Of a DNA stretch of 58,623 nucleotides, positions 1 through 8,131 are shown piece by piece; position 1 is the stretch's first letter; every line of letters starts with the position of its first letter. Both the position numbers and the translations under genes were made by a program. The notes under the pieces are model-generated. The model searched no databases. It was not told the origin of the DNA and was given only the letters and a program-made list of their open reading frames with translations. The DNA is from Frankia sp. AgB1.9 (GTDB lineage Bacteria > Actinomycetota > Actinomycetes > Frankiales > Frankiaceae), in assembly GCF_016786355.1 (NCBI RefSeq), contig NZ_JADWYX010000055.1, forward strand, positions 1 to 58,623, given 5' to 3'.

Positions 1-60
<60 letters not shown>

Positions 61-131
61 CGGCCCCGGCCACGGCTCCGGAGGCGGCGGGGAGGCGGGC
101 GGAGGCGCTGCGCCCGCTGGTCGCGCGCGGG

Positions 132-638
132 GTGAGCGCCGACCTGTGCGACGCGCTGCTCGCGATGGTGACCGCGCCGCGGGTCCGGACGCTGGAGTTC
201 TCCTTCTACTGGGCGCAGCGCGCCGGGCTCGACACCCCGGCCGTCGTCCGGGCCGCCCTGCACCGCCTCGACGCCGACGCGCTGCTGCGGCTGCGCGACG
301 AGCTCGCCGCCCTGCCCGAGCCACGCCACCCGACCGCCGTCTACGGCCAGGTCACCCGGCTTGACCGTGGCGACGGCGGCGACGGCGGGGTCGCGACGAT
401 TCACGGGGTCGTCGGGCGGTCCACCCCGCGCACCGTGCAGGTCGCGGTGTCCGGACCCGAGTACGACGACGCGATCCACGCCTACCGGACCCGGACTCCG
501 GTCGTCGCGACCGGCCGGCTGCTGCGCCGCCGTGGCGGCATCCACGTGCTCACAGGCCGGTTCAGCGTCGCGACCGCCATCGTCGGCGCCCAGCCCGTGA
601 CCGCTCAGCCGGGCAGGCCGACCCGTTCGAGGGAGTAG
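132..638 (+). CDS. Hypothetical protein, probably 5'-partial
   Basis: I do not recognise a family. The 168-residue product has a helical, Ala/Leu-rich N-terminal half and a beta-rich C-terminal half (about residues 65-150, with VYGQVTRL, VATIHGVV and PVVATGRLL strands) that could be a small barrel. The GTG at 132 is the first annotated start, but the frame stays open upstream and reads as plausible coding (EALRPLVARG before the GTG). The true N-terminus is therefore probably lost in the poly-C tract. The 3' end overlaps the convergent dehydrogenase gene by 34 bases. Confidence 0.5.
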   Translation: MSADLCDALLAMVTAPRVRTLEFSFYWAQRAGLDTPAVVRAALHRLDADALLRLRDELAALPEPRHPTAVYGQVTRLDRGDGGDGGVATIHGVVGRSTPRTVQVAVSGPEYDDAIHAYRTRTPVVATGRLLRRRGGIHVLTGRFSVATAIVGAQPVTAQPGRPTRSRE

Positions 639-1594
639 TCCCACAGCCCGCGGGCCAGCCCGGGGTCGTTGGCCTGGCGGGCGGTGAACAACCGGTCGCC
701 CTGGTGGAACCGCATCCGGAACGTGCCGTTGAGGGCCTGCGGGTTGGTGCGCGTCGCCAGGTCGACCAGGGGCATCGCGCCGCTGGCCGAGGACCTGGCG
801 CCGAAGACCTTCAACGGCCGCCGGTAGAACGTCCGCACGAACCAGCTGTCCCGCCCGAAGCTGCTGAGCACCACCCCCGGGTGCACGGCGGTCGCGGTCG
901 GACCGTCCGGGTACCCGCGGCGGGCGAGCTCCTTGACGAAAAGGATGTTCGCCAGCTTGCTCGTCGAATAGGCGACGAAGGGCCGGTAACGCCGGTCCAC
1001 ACAGCCCGGATCGGTCTCCAGACCCGTCAGGTCGATGCGGCCCTCCAGGTTCATGAAGCTGCTCGTCACGATCACCCGGGAGCCGGGCGTCTCCCGCAGT
1101 CGGGGCAGCAGCAGGCTCGTGAGCAGGAACGGAGCGAGATGGTTCACCTGGAACGTCAGCTCGTTGCCGTCCTCGGTCACCACCCGGTGCGGGAACAGCC
1201 CGCCGGCGTTGTTGACCAGCACGTCGATCCGTGGGCACAGGGCGGCCACCTCGGCGGCGGCGTCCCGGACGTCGGAGAGCCGGGCGAAGTCGGCGACGAC
1301 CGGGGTCGCGCCGGTCTCCGCGGCGACCGCGGCCGTCTTCGACGGCGACCGGCCCAGGGCGATGATCCGAGCCCCGAGCGTCGCCAGCTGACGGACCGCC
1401 TCGGCGCCGATGCCGGCGCTCGCGCCGGTGACGACCACTGTCCGGCCGGCCAGCGGCTGGTCGCCCCCCGCGTCCCGGAGCACCGGCTCCGGTGGTATTC
1501 GAGGTGCCGGCACCAGCGCCGGCCGCTGTTCGTCGTGTACCGGGCGTGGGGTCTCGTCGACCAGCTGGCCCGTTCTCTCCTGGTGTGGTGCCAC
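605..1594 (-). CDS. Short-chain dehydrogenase/reductase (retinol-dehydrogenase-like)
   Basis: A classical SDR oxidoreductase using NAD(P)H; the substrate is unknown. Visible motifs are the cofactor-binding TGASAGIG near residue 57, the NNAG motif, the active-site YSTSK, and the downstream HPG turn typical of the retinol dehydrogenase/WW-oxidoreductase-like subgroup. I chose the GTG at 1594 because a strong GGAGG lies 4-5 bases upstream; an in-frame start at 1627 is possible but has no such site. The product is about 329 residues, with a roughly 45-residue N-terminal extension before the Rossmann fold, longer than usual. It converges on the preceding hypothetical gene. Confidence 0.85.
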   Translation of the reverse strand: MAPHQERTGQLVDETPRPVHDEQRPALVPAPRIPPEPVLRDAGGDQPLAGRTVVVTGASAGIGAEAVRQLATLGARIIALGRSPSKTAAVAAETGATPVVADFARLSDVRDAAAEVAALCPRIDVLVNNAGGLFPHRVVTEDGNELTFQVNHLAPFLLTSLLLPRLRETPGSRVIVTSSFMNLEGRIDLTGLETDPGCVDRRYRPFVAYSTSKLANILFVKELARRGYPDGPTATAVHPGVVLSSFGRDSWFVRTFYRRPLKVFGARSSASGAMPLVDLATRTNPQALNGTFRMRFHQGDRLFTARQANDPGLARGLWDYSLERVGLPG

Positions 1595-1781
1595 GCTTCC
1601 TCCGCCGTCGTCCCGGTCGCCGCGCACGGGGCCGCGCGATCATCGCACGACTGGGCGCGACCCGCGCGGGTCCGTCGGGTCCCCTACCGGTTCGGGACAG
1701 CCCGTCGCGAAAGCCCTCGGCTTCGAGGCAATCTTGACGGTGATCGGGGCGGGGGAGATGTCGCTGCGACGACAGCGACGG

Positions 1782-3512
1782 TCACCCGACAGACGCCCCC
1801 GGCGGCAGCCGGCCCGCCGCCGGGGCGACGGCCGGGCTCAGGCGCGGTGGCGGGCTGGGCCGGGAGAGGGCGACGGGGCTGCCGGGCAGGGCGGCCGGGT
1901 CTCGGGTCGTCTCCCCCTGGGCCGCGGGCTGCGTGGGGACCGCGGCCGGGCCGGCCGGCGCGGGGGCGCCGCCGGTGGCCGTCGAGCCGTGCGGGCCGAC
2001 GACCAGGTAGACGACGACCGCCGCGGCGGCGAGGAAACCGGCGCCGGCGAAGCTCGCGACGTTGAACCCGTGTACGACCGCCGCCTGCGCCAGCGCCCGC
2101 GGCCCGCCCGTCGCGGCGTGGTGCGAGCCGAGGTAGCCGGTCGTCGCGGTGCCCGCGATCGTGCCGAGCAGCGCCAGGCCCAGCGACGCGCCGATCTGCT
2201 GGAACGTCATCACCGCGCCGCCGGCGACGCCCGCGTCACGGCCGGCGCCCAGGGTCGCGATGCTGTTCGCCGGCATCATGACCCAGCCCATGCCGAAGCC
2301 CAGCACGACCAGCGCGGGCAGCGCCCCCGCCCAGTAGGAGCTGTCCGGCCGCAGCAGGCCGATCAGTGTCAGCGCCGCGGCCGCCGACACGAGCCCGGTG
2401 ACGAGCAGGTTGCGGATCGCCACCCGCACGATCAGCCGGCCGACGATGCGCGCCCCGGTGACGAGGCCCGCGGTCAGCGGGAGGAACGCCACCCCGGTGC
2501 GGGTCGGCGAGTAGCCGAGCACCTCCTGCAGGTAGTAGGTGAGGAAGAAGAACCCGGCGAAGACGGCGACACCGATCGCGAGCGTCGCGAGGTAGGAGCC
2601 GCCGCGGCCTCGGTGCAGCACCACGCGCAGCGGCAGCAGCGGGCTCGGGACCCGCGCCTCGACCAGCACGAACGCGGCGAGCAGCACGGCCCCGGCGACG
2701 AGCGCCGCGACCGTCCCCGCCGAGCCCCACCCGTCGGTCTGGGCCCGGGAGAACCCGAACACCAGCGCCATCAGCCCGACCGTCGCGAGCAGCGCCCCGG
2801 CGATGTCGACGCGGCCTCGGCCCGGCGCCACGGCACCGGGGCCGGGGGCGCCGGCGGCGGGGGCGGGCGTGTGGCGGGGCACCGCGCTGACGGTCACGGC
2901 GGCCGCGACGAGGGCCAGCGGGACCGCGATGTACATGCTGTAGCGCCAGGACAGGTACCCGGTGAGCACTCCGCCGAGGATCAGGCCGATCCCCGAGCTG
3001 GACCCCATCACCGTCCCGAAGATCGCGAACGCGCGGGCCCGCTCGGCCGGGACCGTGAACGTCGTGCCCAGGAGCGCGAGCGCCGCCGGGGTGAACAGCG
3101 CCCCGAACATGCCCTGCAGGCCGCGGGCGGCCAGCAGCATGCCGGTGTCGACGGCCGCGCCGCCCAGTGCCGACGCGGCCGCGAAACCGGCCAGTCCGAT
3201 GAGCAGCGCGCGGCGGCGGCCGAGCAGCTCGCCGACCCGGCCACCCAGCAGCAGGAAGCCGCCGTAGCCGAGCGCGAACGTCGTCAGCACCCACTGGCGG
3301 GTCGGGTCGGACATGTGCAGGTCGCGCTGCGCCGACGGCAACGCGATGTTCATGATCGTGAGGTCGGCGGCGACCATCAGCTGGCCGAGCGCCGCCGCGG
3401 CCAACGCCCGCCAGCGCCGGCTCTCGGCGCCGCCGGGCACCGGCGCGTCGCTCGCGGCCGCCGGGGCGACCGCGAGCAGGCCGTCGGCGGGACCTGGGCT
3501 GTCTGTCGTCAT
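1782..3512 (-). CDS. MFS drug exporter, DHA2-like, 14 TM
   Basis: A proton-driven multidrug exporter in the cytoplasmic membrane. The roughly 576-residue product has many hydrophobic helices, the motif-A-like stretch GGRVGELLGRRRAL after TM2, and a motif-C-like region GSSSGIGLILGGVLTG in TM5, as in DHA2 (14-TM) pumps. The C-terminal tail of about 70 residues is Pro/Ala-rich and cytoplasmic. The start at 3512 is favoured by a GGGAGAG site just upstream; the longer frame to 3560 lacks one. It is transcribed divergently from a MarR gene at 3678, with dyads between them, so MarR repression lifted by a pump substrate is the likely control (inferred). Confidence 0.88.
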   Translation of the reverse strand: MTTDSPGPADGLLAVAPAAASDAPVPGGAESRRWRALAAAALGQLMVAADLTIMNIALPSAQRDLHMSDPTRQWVLTTFALGYGGFLLLGGRVGELLGRRRALLIGLAGFAAASALGGAAVDTGMLLAARGLQGMFGALFTPAALALLGTTFTVPAERARAFAIFGTVMGSSSGIGLILGGVLTGYLSWRYSMYIAVPLALVAAAVTVSAVPRHTPAPAAGAPGPGAVAPGRGRVDIAGALLATVGLMALVFGFSRAQTDGWGSAGTVAALVAGAVLLAAFVLVEARVPSPLLPLRVVLHRGRGGSYLATLAIGVAVFAGFFFLTYYLQEVLGYSPTRTGVAFLPLTAGLVTGARIVGRLIVRVAIRNLLVTGLVSAAAALTLIGLLRPDSSYWAGALPALVVLGFGMGWVMMPANSIATLGAGRDAGVAGGAVMTFQQIGASLGLALLGTIAGTATTGYLGSHHAATGGPRALAQAAVVHGFNVASFAGAGFLAAAAVVVYLVVGPHGSTATGGAPAPAGPAAVPTQPAAQGETTRDPAALPGSPVALSRPSPPPRLSPAVAPAAGRLPPGASVG

Positions 3513-3608
3513 GGGTGTGTCTCTCCCGCCTGGCGCCGCGCGGGGCGGCACCGGGGCCACGGTCCGGCCCGGCGGAACGCCCAGGCCACACCAGAATCAT
3601 TGGACAAG

Positions 3609-3666
3609 CCAACGTTGGTGGCGCCAACAGTAACAAGATTCGTGGGTCCTGCCAACGAAATTGTTA
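3609..3666. promoter_or_regulatory. Candidate MarR operator region (nested dyads)
   Basis: Between the divergent MFS and MarR genes lie a perfect palindrome CCAACGTTGG (3609-3618), an overlapping inverted repeat GTTGG-5-CCAAC (3614-3628), and a wider inverted repeat TAACAA (3631-3636) / TTGTTA (3661-3666). The region is AT-rich compared with its surroundings. That the MarR protein at 3678 binds here is inference from layout. Confidence 0.55.
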
Positions 3667-3677
3667 GACTCCGGAGC

Positions 3678-4268
3678 GTGAATCGCAGGCGGAACGTGAC
3701 ACCGAGCCCGGACGGTGGCCCGGACCTGGTGGCCGGGGCATGCGCCGATCCCGGCGAGCCCGACTGGGCGCCGGCGGGCGTCGAGAACTACTCGGCGATG
3801 TGGCCGACCCGGCTGAGCCGGCTGGCCACCTGGCTGGTGAACAAGACCGCGGCGCACTCCCACCGGCTGACCGCCGAGGGCTTCGCGGGTACCGGCGGGC
3901 GTCGCTACCACTACGCGCTGCTGGCCTCGCTCGCCGAGTTCGGCGCGTCCAGCCAGGCGAGCCTCGGCCGGCGGTGCGGCTTCGACCGCAGCGACGTGGC
4001 CGCCATGGTCAACGAGCTCGCGGCGGCCGGCTACGTCGAGCGGACCCAGGACCCGGCCGACCGCCGCCGCAACATCATCGCGATCACCGACGCGGGCCAG
4101 GCGCGGCTCGCGGAGTTCGACGTCATCGCCGAGGCGATGCAGGACAGGCTGCTCGCCCCGCTGTCACCCGCCGAGCGGGCCGAGTTCGTCCGGCTGCTCA
4201 CCCGCGTGCTCAACCACCAGGCCGCCACCCACGGTCCCAGCGGCGAGCCGATCACCCACCACACCTGA
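3678..4268 (+). CDS. MarR-family transcriptional regulator
   Basis: A winged-helix repressor of 196 residues. The N-terminal ~55 residues are variable. The dimerisation helix and winged helix follow, with SSQASLGRRCGFDRSDVAAMVNEL as the recognition region (start SSQASLGRRC) and the wing DPADRRRNIIAIT, the DxRxR wing signature of MarR proteins. The GTG at 3678 has CCGGAG just upstream; a shorter start at an internal ATG near 3800 would still keep the DNA-binding domain. It is divergent from the MFS pump, which it probably controls together with itself. Confidence 0.87.
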   Translation: MNRRRNVTPSPDGGPDLVAGACADPGEPDWAPAGVENYSAMWPTRLSRLATWLVNKTAAHSHRLTAEGFAGTGGRRYHYALLASLAEFGASSQASLGRRCGFDRSDVAAMVNELAAAGYVERTQDPADRRRNIIAITDAGQARLAEFDVIAEAMQDRLLAPLSPAERAEFVRLLTRVLNHQAATHGPSGEPITHHT

Positions 4269-4352
4269 GCCGCCGGCACCCCCGCGGCCACACCGGCACG
4301 GCCGGACCCGGCCTGGCGGCGGGCCGCCGGCCGGTCCTCAGACGCAGGGCCG

Positions 4353-5864
4353 TCAGCTGGTGGTCGAGGCGAGCCGGGCCCCGATGCTCCACAGGACGGT
4401 GGTCTTGCCGGCGCAGGCCGCGGCCAGCAGCGCCCCGTCGCGGGAGAACGCCAGGTCGTTGACGGCGCCGTAGCCGCTGGACAGCGCGGCGAGGCGGTTC
4501 GGGCGCCCCGGAGTGGTGATGTCCCACAGCGCGACCGTGCTGTCGGCGGCTCCGGTCGCGACCCTGGTCGCGTCGGCGCTGACCGCCAGCGCCGTCACGG
4601 CCTTGCGGTGGCCGGTCAGCTCGGCGACGGGCTCCGGGTGGGCGGGGCTCGTGATGTCCCACAGCCGCGCGGTCCGGTCGGCGCCGGCGGTCGCCAGCAG
4701 CGTCGGCGTGACGAACCGGACGGCGTGGACCGTGTCGCGGTGCGCGGCGATCGAGGCGGTGCGGGTCGGGTGCTCGGGGTCGGCGACGTCCCAGAGGATG
4801 ACGGTCTTGTCGTCGCCGCCGGACGCCAGCCGCCGTCCGTCCGGGCTGAACGCGACCGACTGCACGCCCTTGCGGTGGTCGGTCAGCAGGGCGAGCACGC
4901 TCTGGCGGCCCGAGCGCCGCGTGTTCCACAGCGCGACGGCCTTGTCCTGCCCGCCAGTGGCCATGATCGACGCGTCGGGGCTCAGTGCCACGGCCCGGAT
5001 GTAGTGCTTGTGCCCCACCTCGCTGAACACCAGCTCGGGCGCCGCCGGGTCGGCGAGGTCCCACACCGCCACCCGCATCGCGTCGCCGACGACGGCGAGC
5101 CGCGTGCCGTCGGCGCTCGTCGCGAGGTCGCGGACCCACTCCTGGCTGTACCGGGCGCCGTACTCGATCTCGACCATCGTGGTCGGCCGGGCGGGCTTCG
5201 CGAGGTCGAACAGGCGGACCTTGCCGTCCTGCGCGCCGGTGACGAGCAGCCCGCCGCTCGCCGGGAACTCCACGGCCCGCACAGGAGACGGGAACCCGGC
5301 CAGCTCGGCGAGGACCTCGACACCGTCCTCGGCAGCCTGCGCGGGCACGACCGCGGCCACAGCTGGGACGGCCGCAGGGGGCACCGCGGCCGGCGGGGGA
5401 GTCGCGGCCGGCGGGGCTGACGCCTCCGCGGCGGGCTCGGTGCGCAGCACGGCCAGCTGGCGGCGCAGCCACTCGCGGGCGACCGGCCGCTCCAGACCGA
5501 ACAGGTCGAACGACACGACCCGGCTGAACCGGCCGGGCCGGCGGCAGTCCGCGACCCGGACCGCGACCAGCCGTCCGGCGGCCGCGTCGTCCAGCGTGTC
5601 CGCCGCGGAGCCGACCGCGGCCAGGTAGTCGTCGGACAGCACGACCAGCACGTGCTCGGCGTGGCCGGTCGCGGCGGCGAGCGCCGGGGCGGCGTCCTCA
5701 CCGGCGGCCGGGGCCAGCGGCGGCTCGGCGATCGCCCGGACACCGGCGTCCTGCAGCTGCCAGACGAGCCAGTCAGCCCAGCCGCGGTCGGCCTCGACGA
5801 ACGACACCGTGAAATCCCACCGGACGCCGTCCGGGGATCCGCCTGCCACGCTGGGGGTTGTCAC
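4353..5864 (-). CDS. TIR-like domain fused to a seven-bladed WD40 propeller
   Basis: The 503-residue protein has an N-terminal TIR-like domain (about residues 14-140; DFTVSFVEADRGWADWLVWQL is its start region, cut here as DFTVSFVEADRGW, then LVVLSDDYL and LVAVRVADC). An Ala/Pro linker (about 145-180) follows, then seven WD40 repeats (about 185-500) with VALWN, VILWDV, ARLWDI and VALWDI blade ends. TIR domains can cleave NAD or act as scaffolds; WD40 propellers bind partners. The helix after LSDDYL lacks the EW/Glu expected of active bacterial TIR NADases, so this copy may be non-catalytic (inference). It lies 62 bases downstream of a tyrosine recombinase gene on the same strand. The GTG start lacks a clear Shine-Dalgarno site. 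Confidence 0.82.
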   Translation of the reverse strand: MTTPSVAGGSPDGVRWDFTVSFVEADRGWADWLVWQLQDAGVRAIAEPPLAPAAGEDAAPALAAATGHAEHVLVVLSDDYLAAVGSAADTLDDAAAGRLVAVRVADCRRPGRFSRVVSFDLFGLERPVAREWLRRQLAVLRTEPAAEASAPPAATPPPAAVPPAAVPAVAAVVPAQAAEDGVEVLAELAGFPSPVRAVEFPASGGLLVTGAQDGKVRLFDLAKPARPTTMVEIEYGARYSQEWVRDLATSADGTRLAVVGDAMRVAVWDLADPAAPELVFSEVGHKHYIRAVALSPDASIMATGGQDKAVALWNTRRSGRQSVLALLTDHRKGVQSVAFSPDGRRLASGGDDKTVILWDVADPEHPTRTASIAAHRDTVHAVRFVTPTLLATAGADRTARLWDITSPAHPEPVAELTGHRKAVTALAVSADATRVATGAADSTVALWDITTPGRPNRLAALSSGYGAVNDLAFSRDGALLAAACAGKTTVLWSIGARLASTTS

Positions 5865-5926
5865 AGGTCGAGACTGCCACGTCAGGACCGGCCCGGCCCA
5901 GCCGGCCCCACCTGCGTGCCCGCCGG

Positions 5927-7027
5927 CTACAGGCCGACCTGGCTCGACGGGTTGTCACGGTCGAACAGCCGGCCGGCGCGGACGTAGCTGTCCAGCGACG
6001 CGGCCGACCGCCACCGGCCCTGCCGCATGATCGCCCGGTCGGAGGCGCCGGCGCGGGCCGCCGCCGTCGCGAAGCCCGAACGCAGCGAGTGGCCGGCGAA
6101 GTCGGCCGGGTCCAGCCCGGCCGCCCGCGCCCGGCGCTGCACGATCCGGGCCACCGAGCTGGCGTGCAGCCGCCCGGCGCCGACCTGGCCGTGCCGGTTG
6201 ATGCCCCGGAACGCCGGCCCGTCCTCGACGCGGGCCGCCGCCGTCCAGGCCTGCCAGGACCGCACCGGGCAGGTCGGCCGGTAGGAGCCGTACGCGACGC
6301 CGACGAGCGCACCGGCGCCCTGCTGGTCGGTCTTCGACGAGCGGACCGACAGCACCAGCCCGTCGGCGGTCACCTCGACGTCGGCGACGTCCAGGCCGAC
6401 GAGCTCGGAGCGGCGCAGGCAGCCGGCGAACCCCACCAGAAGCAGCGCCCGGTCCCGGACGGCCGCGAGCGCCGCCGCCGGGCCCGCCGGCTCGGCCCCC
6501 AGGCCGGGCGGCTCGTCGAGCGCCGCGAGGACCCGGGTGAGCAGCGTCGTCTCCAGGGCGGCCTTGCGCTCCGGGCGGACCCCGTGGACCCGGCGGATGC
6601 CGTCCCACACGGTCGCGACCTCGACGGACGCGGCCGGGTTCACCGGCGCCTTCGCGAGCTGGTGGGCCACCGAGAGCGCGGCGAGGCGGCGGCGGATCGT
6701 CGACGGCTTGTAGCCGTCGTCGGCGAGCGCCGTCAGGTAGCCGGCGACGGTCAGGGCGCTCGCCGGCACCGCGACCGGCGCGCCCGGCTGCGCGGCGCAC
6801 CAGGCGCGGAAGTGCCGCAGGTCGGCGTCGTAGGCCTTCCACGTCGACGCCGCCCGGGCCGCGCGGGCGTAGTCCGTCACCCGGCCGGTCAGCCACGCCG
6901 CCAGCTCACCGTCGTCGGGGTCGCGCTCCAACGGCACGGGAAGCGCGGCGCCGGCCGGGTCCGCGCCGGGCGGGCGCGACCACTCGGGGCCGGCGGGGTC
7001 GAGCGCCGGGACGGGTCCGCTGGCCAT
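5927..7027 (-). CDS. Tyrosine recombinase / site-specific integrase
   Basis: A 366-residue recombinase of the phage-integrase/XerC type. The N-terminal SAM-like core-binding domain is at about residues 45-140 (STWKAYDADLRHFRAWC). The catalytic domain carries the expected residues: Arg in CLRRSELVGL, Lys in SSKTDQQG, His-x-x-Arg in GHSLRSG, the Trp/His position in GRWRSAASL, and the nucleophile Tyr in LDSYVRAG. I chose the ATG at 7027 because GGCGGGAG lies upstream; the longer frame to 7195 would run through the divergent promoter and palindrome. No attachment sites were found. It may be a stand-alone host recombinase or the relic of an integrated element. Confidence 0.9.
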   Translation of the reverse strand: MASGPVPALDPAGPEWSRPPGADPAGAALPVPLERDPDDGELAAWLTGRVTDYARAARAASTWKAYDADLRHFRAWCAAQPGAPVAVPASALTVAGYLTALADDGYKPSTIRRRLAALSVAHQLAKAPVNPAASVEVATVWDGIRRVHGVRPERKAALETTLLTRVLAALDEPPGLGAEPAGPAAALAAVRDRALLLVGFAGCLRRSELVGLDVADVEVTADGLVLSVRSSKTDQQGAGALVGVAYGSYRPTCPVRSWQAWTAAARVEDGPAFRGINRHGQVGAGRLHASSVARIVQRRARAAGLDPADFAGHSLRSGFATAAARAGASDRAIMRQGRWRSAASLDSYVRAGRLFDRDNPSSQVGL

Positions 7028-7095
7028 GGTCGGAGTGTTCTCCCGCCTCTCACCTGGCGGCAACGAGCTGGCCGCCGCTGTGGACAGTATGATGC

Positions 7096-7115
7096 CTGTC
7101 AGTTCAAACTGACAG
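7096..7115. promoter_or_regulatory. 20-bp palindrome, candidate autoregulatory operator
   Basis: CTGTCAGTT and AACTGACAG are exact inverted repeats separated by CA. The palindrome ends two bases before the GTG start (7118) of a tiny HTH gene and lies about 70 bases upstream of the divergent recombinase start. A -10-like TATGAT sits at 7088-7093. The HTH product is the obvious candidate ligand (inference). The sequence could alternatively form an mRNA hairpin over the start region. Confidence 0.6.
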
Positions 7116-7117
7116 CC

Positions 7118-7330
7118 GTGAACGTTGACGCCCTTCTGGACCGGGTCCGCGCCGGCGACCCGGCGCTGGGACTGCGCGCGGTCGGCGCGCTGCACCGGCT
7201 GGCCGAGCAGGTCGAGGCGGTCGCCGTCGTCGCCGCCCGCGACCGCGGCTGGTCGTGGGAACAGATCGGCGACGCCCTCGGGGTGTCACGCCAGTCCGCG
7301 CACGCCAAGCACGGCCGGTCCGCCGGCTAG
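7118..7330 (+). CDS. Small helix-turn-helix DNA-binding protein
   Basis: A 70-residue protein that is almost only a helix-turn-helix, at about residues 38-67: RDRGWSWEQIGDALGVSRQS followed by AHAKHG. Short proteins with the WSWEQIGxALGVSRQxxHxKHG motif are common in actinobacteria, often next to a Clp-N-domain gene, as here. The GTG at 7118 has no Shine-Dalgarno site and lies directly after a 20-bp palindrome and about 25 bases after a -10-like TATGAT, so the transcript leader is very short. The next gene starts 38 bases downstream. Autorepression through the palindrome is likely. Confidence 0.78.
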   Translation: MNVDALLDRVRAGDPALGLRAVGALHRLAEQVEAVAVVAARDRGWSWEQIGDALGVSRQSAHAKHGRSAG

Positions 7331-7368
7331 CGGCGGCCGGGTCGAACACGGAGGGGGAGGGTGGGCGG

Positions 7369-7956
7369 ATGCGACCGCGGTTCGGCCCCGGCGCCCGCGA
7401 GGTGATCGGCTCGGCGGTCGCCGAGGCCCGGCTGCGCGGCGACCGCCGGATCGGCACCGAGCATCTGCTGCTCGGGGTGCTGCGCCACCCGGACACCGCC
7501 GCGGCCCGCGCGCTGGCGGTGGACCTCGCCGACGCCCGCGCCGCGCTGGCGGCGCTCGACCGGGAGGCGCTCGCGGTGCTCGGCATCGACGTGAGCCCCG
7601 GGCTCCCCGTCCCCACGGGCGGGCCGTGCCTGGCCCCCGGCGACCCGTGGGGATCCCCGGAGGAGGAACCCGCCGCCGGGCGGCTGTTCGGCGCGGACCG
7701 GCCCCCGCCGAGCCCCGAACAGGTCGCGCGGCTGCGGGCGGCGCTGAGCTCCGGTGCCCGCGCCGTGCTGGCCCGCTCGATCGGCGCCGCGCCGCACGAC
7801 CCGGCCGGACGCGCCACCCCCGAGCTTGTCCTGGCGGCCCTGCTCGAACGACAGCCACCCGACCCCGCCGCCGCGCTGCTCGCCCGCCTCGGGGTCGACC
7901 CCGCCGCGGCCCGCGCCCGGCTCACCCCGCCACACCCACGCCCGCCCAGCGGCTGA
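7369..7956 (+). CDS. Clp repeat (ClpA/ClpC N-domain)-like protein
   Basis: A 195-residue protein with two Clp-N-like repeats, one at about residues 6-60 (ARxVIGSAVAEARLRGDRRIGTEHLLLGVL, cut here as RRIGTEHLLLGVL) and a second at about 115-185 (ARAVLARSIGAA through PELVLAALLERQ). It has no AAA ATPase domain. In ClpC/ClpA such domains bind adaptors and substrates, so this stand-alone version could be an adaptor, decoy or sensor. The ATG at 7369 has GAGGGGGAGG about 8 bases upstream. It forms a two-gene unit with the HTH gene, probably under the same palindrome. Confidence 0.8.
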   Translation: MRPRFGPGAREVIGSAVAEARLRGDRRIGTEHLLLGVLRHPDTAAARALAVDLADARAALAALDREALAVLGIDVSPGLPVPTGGPCLAPGDPWGSPEEEPAAGRLFGADRPPPSPEQVARLRAALSSGARAVLARSIGAAPHDPAGRATPELVLAALLERQPPDPAAALLARLGVDPAAARARLTPPHPRPPSG

Positions 7957-7982
7957 GCCCCGCGCCCGGCCCAGAAAACGCG

Positions 7983-8013
7983 TTGACCTGAAGTGGAGTT
8001 GAGCTCGTAGTGT
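7983..8013 (+). promoter_or_regulatory. MerR-type promoter with 19-bp spacer
   Basis: TTGACC (-35, 7983-7988) and TAGTGT (-10, 8008-8013) are separated by 19 bases. An imperfect dyad fills the spacer: the ten bases from 7985 match the reverse complement of the right half at 7 of 10 positions. An over-long spacer filled by a dyad is the hallmark of promoters twisted open by MerR-family activators. The downstream genes are an ABC exporter pair starting at 8132. No MerR gene is present in the window, so the regulator would act in trans. Confidence 0.6.
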
Positions 8014-8131
8014 CCCCATACGCCGACGGCGAGACACCCGGAGACCGGCGCCGTCCGGTCCGGGCCTGTCACAGCCATATGGCAGCCTTGCTACCGCCGT
8101 CCGCGCCGACGCCGAGAGGGATCACCGCCGC

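Noticed and set aside
1410..4268. 952-codon + strand frame covering the MFS and MarR genes
   Set aside because: Only its last ~196 codons are real (MarR); the rest is the shadow of the minus-strand pump gene.
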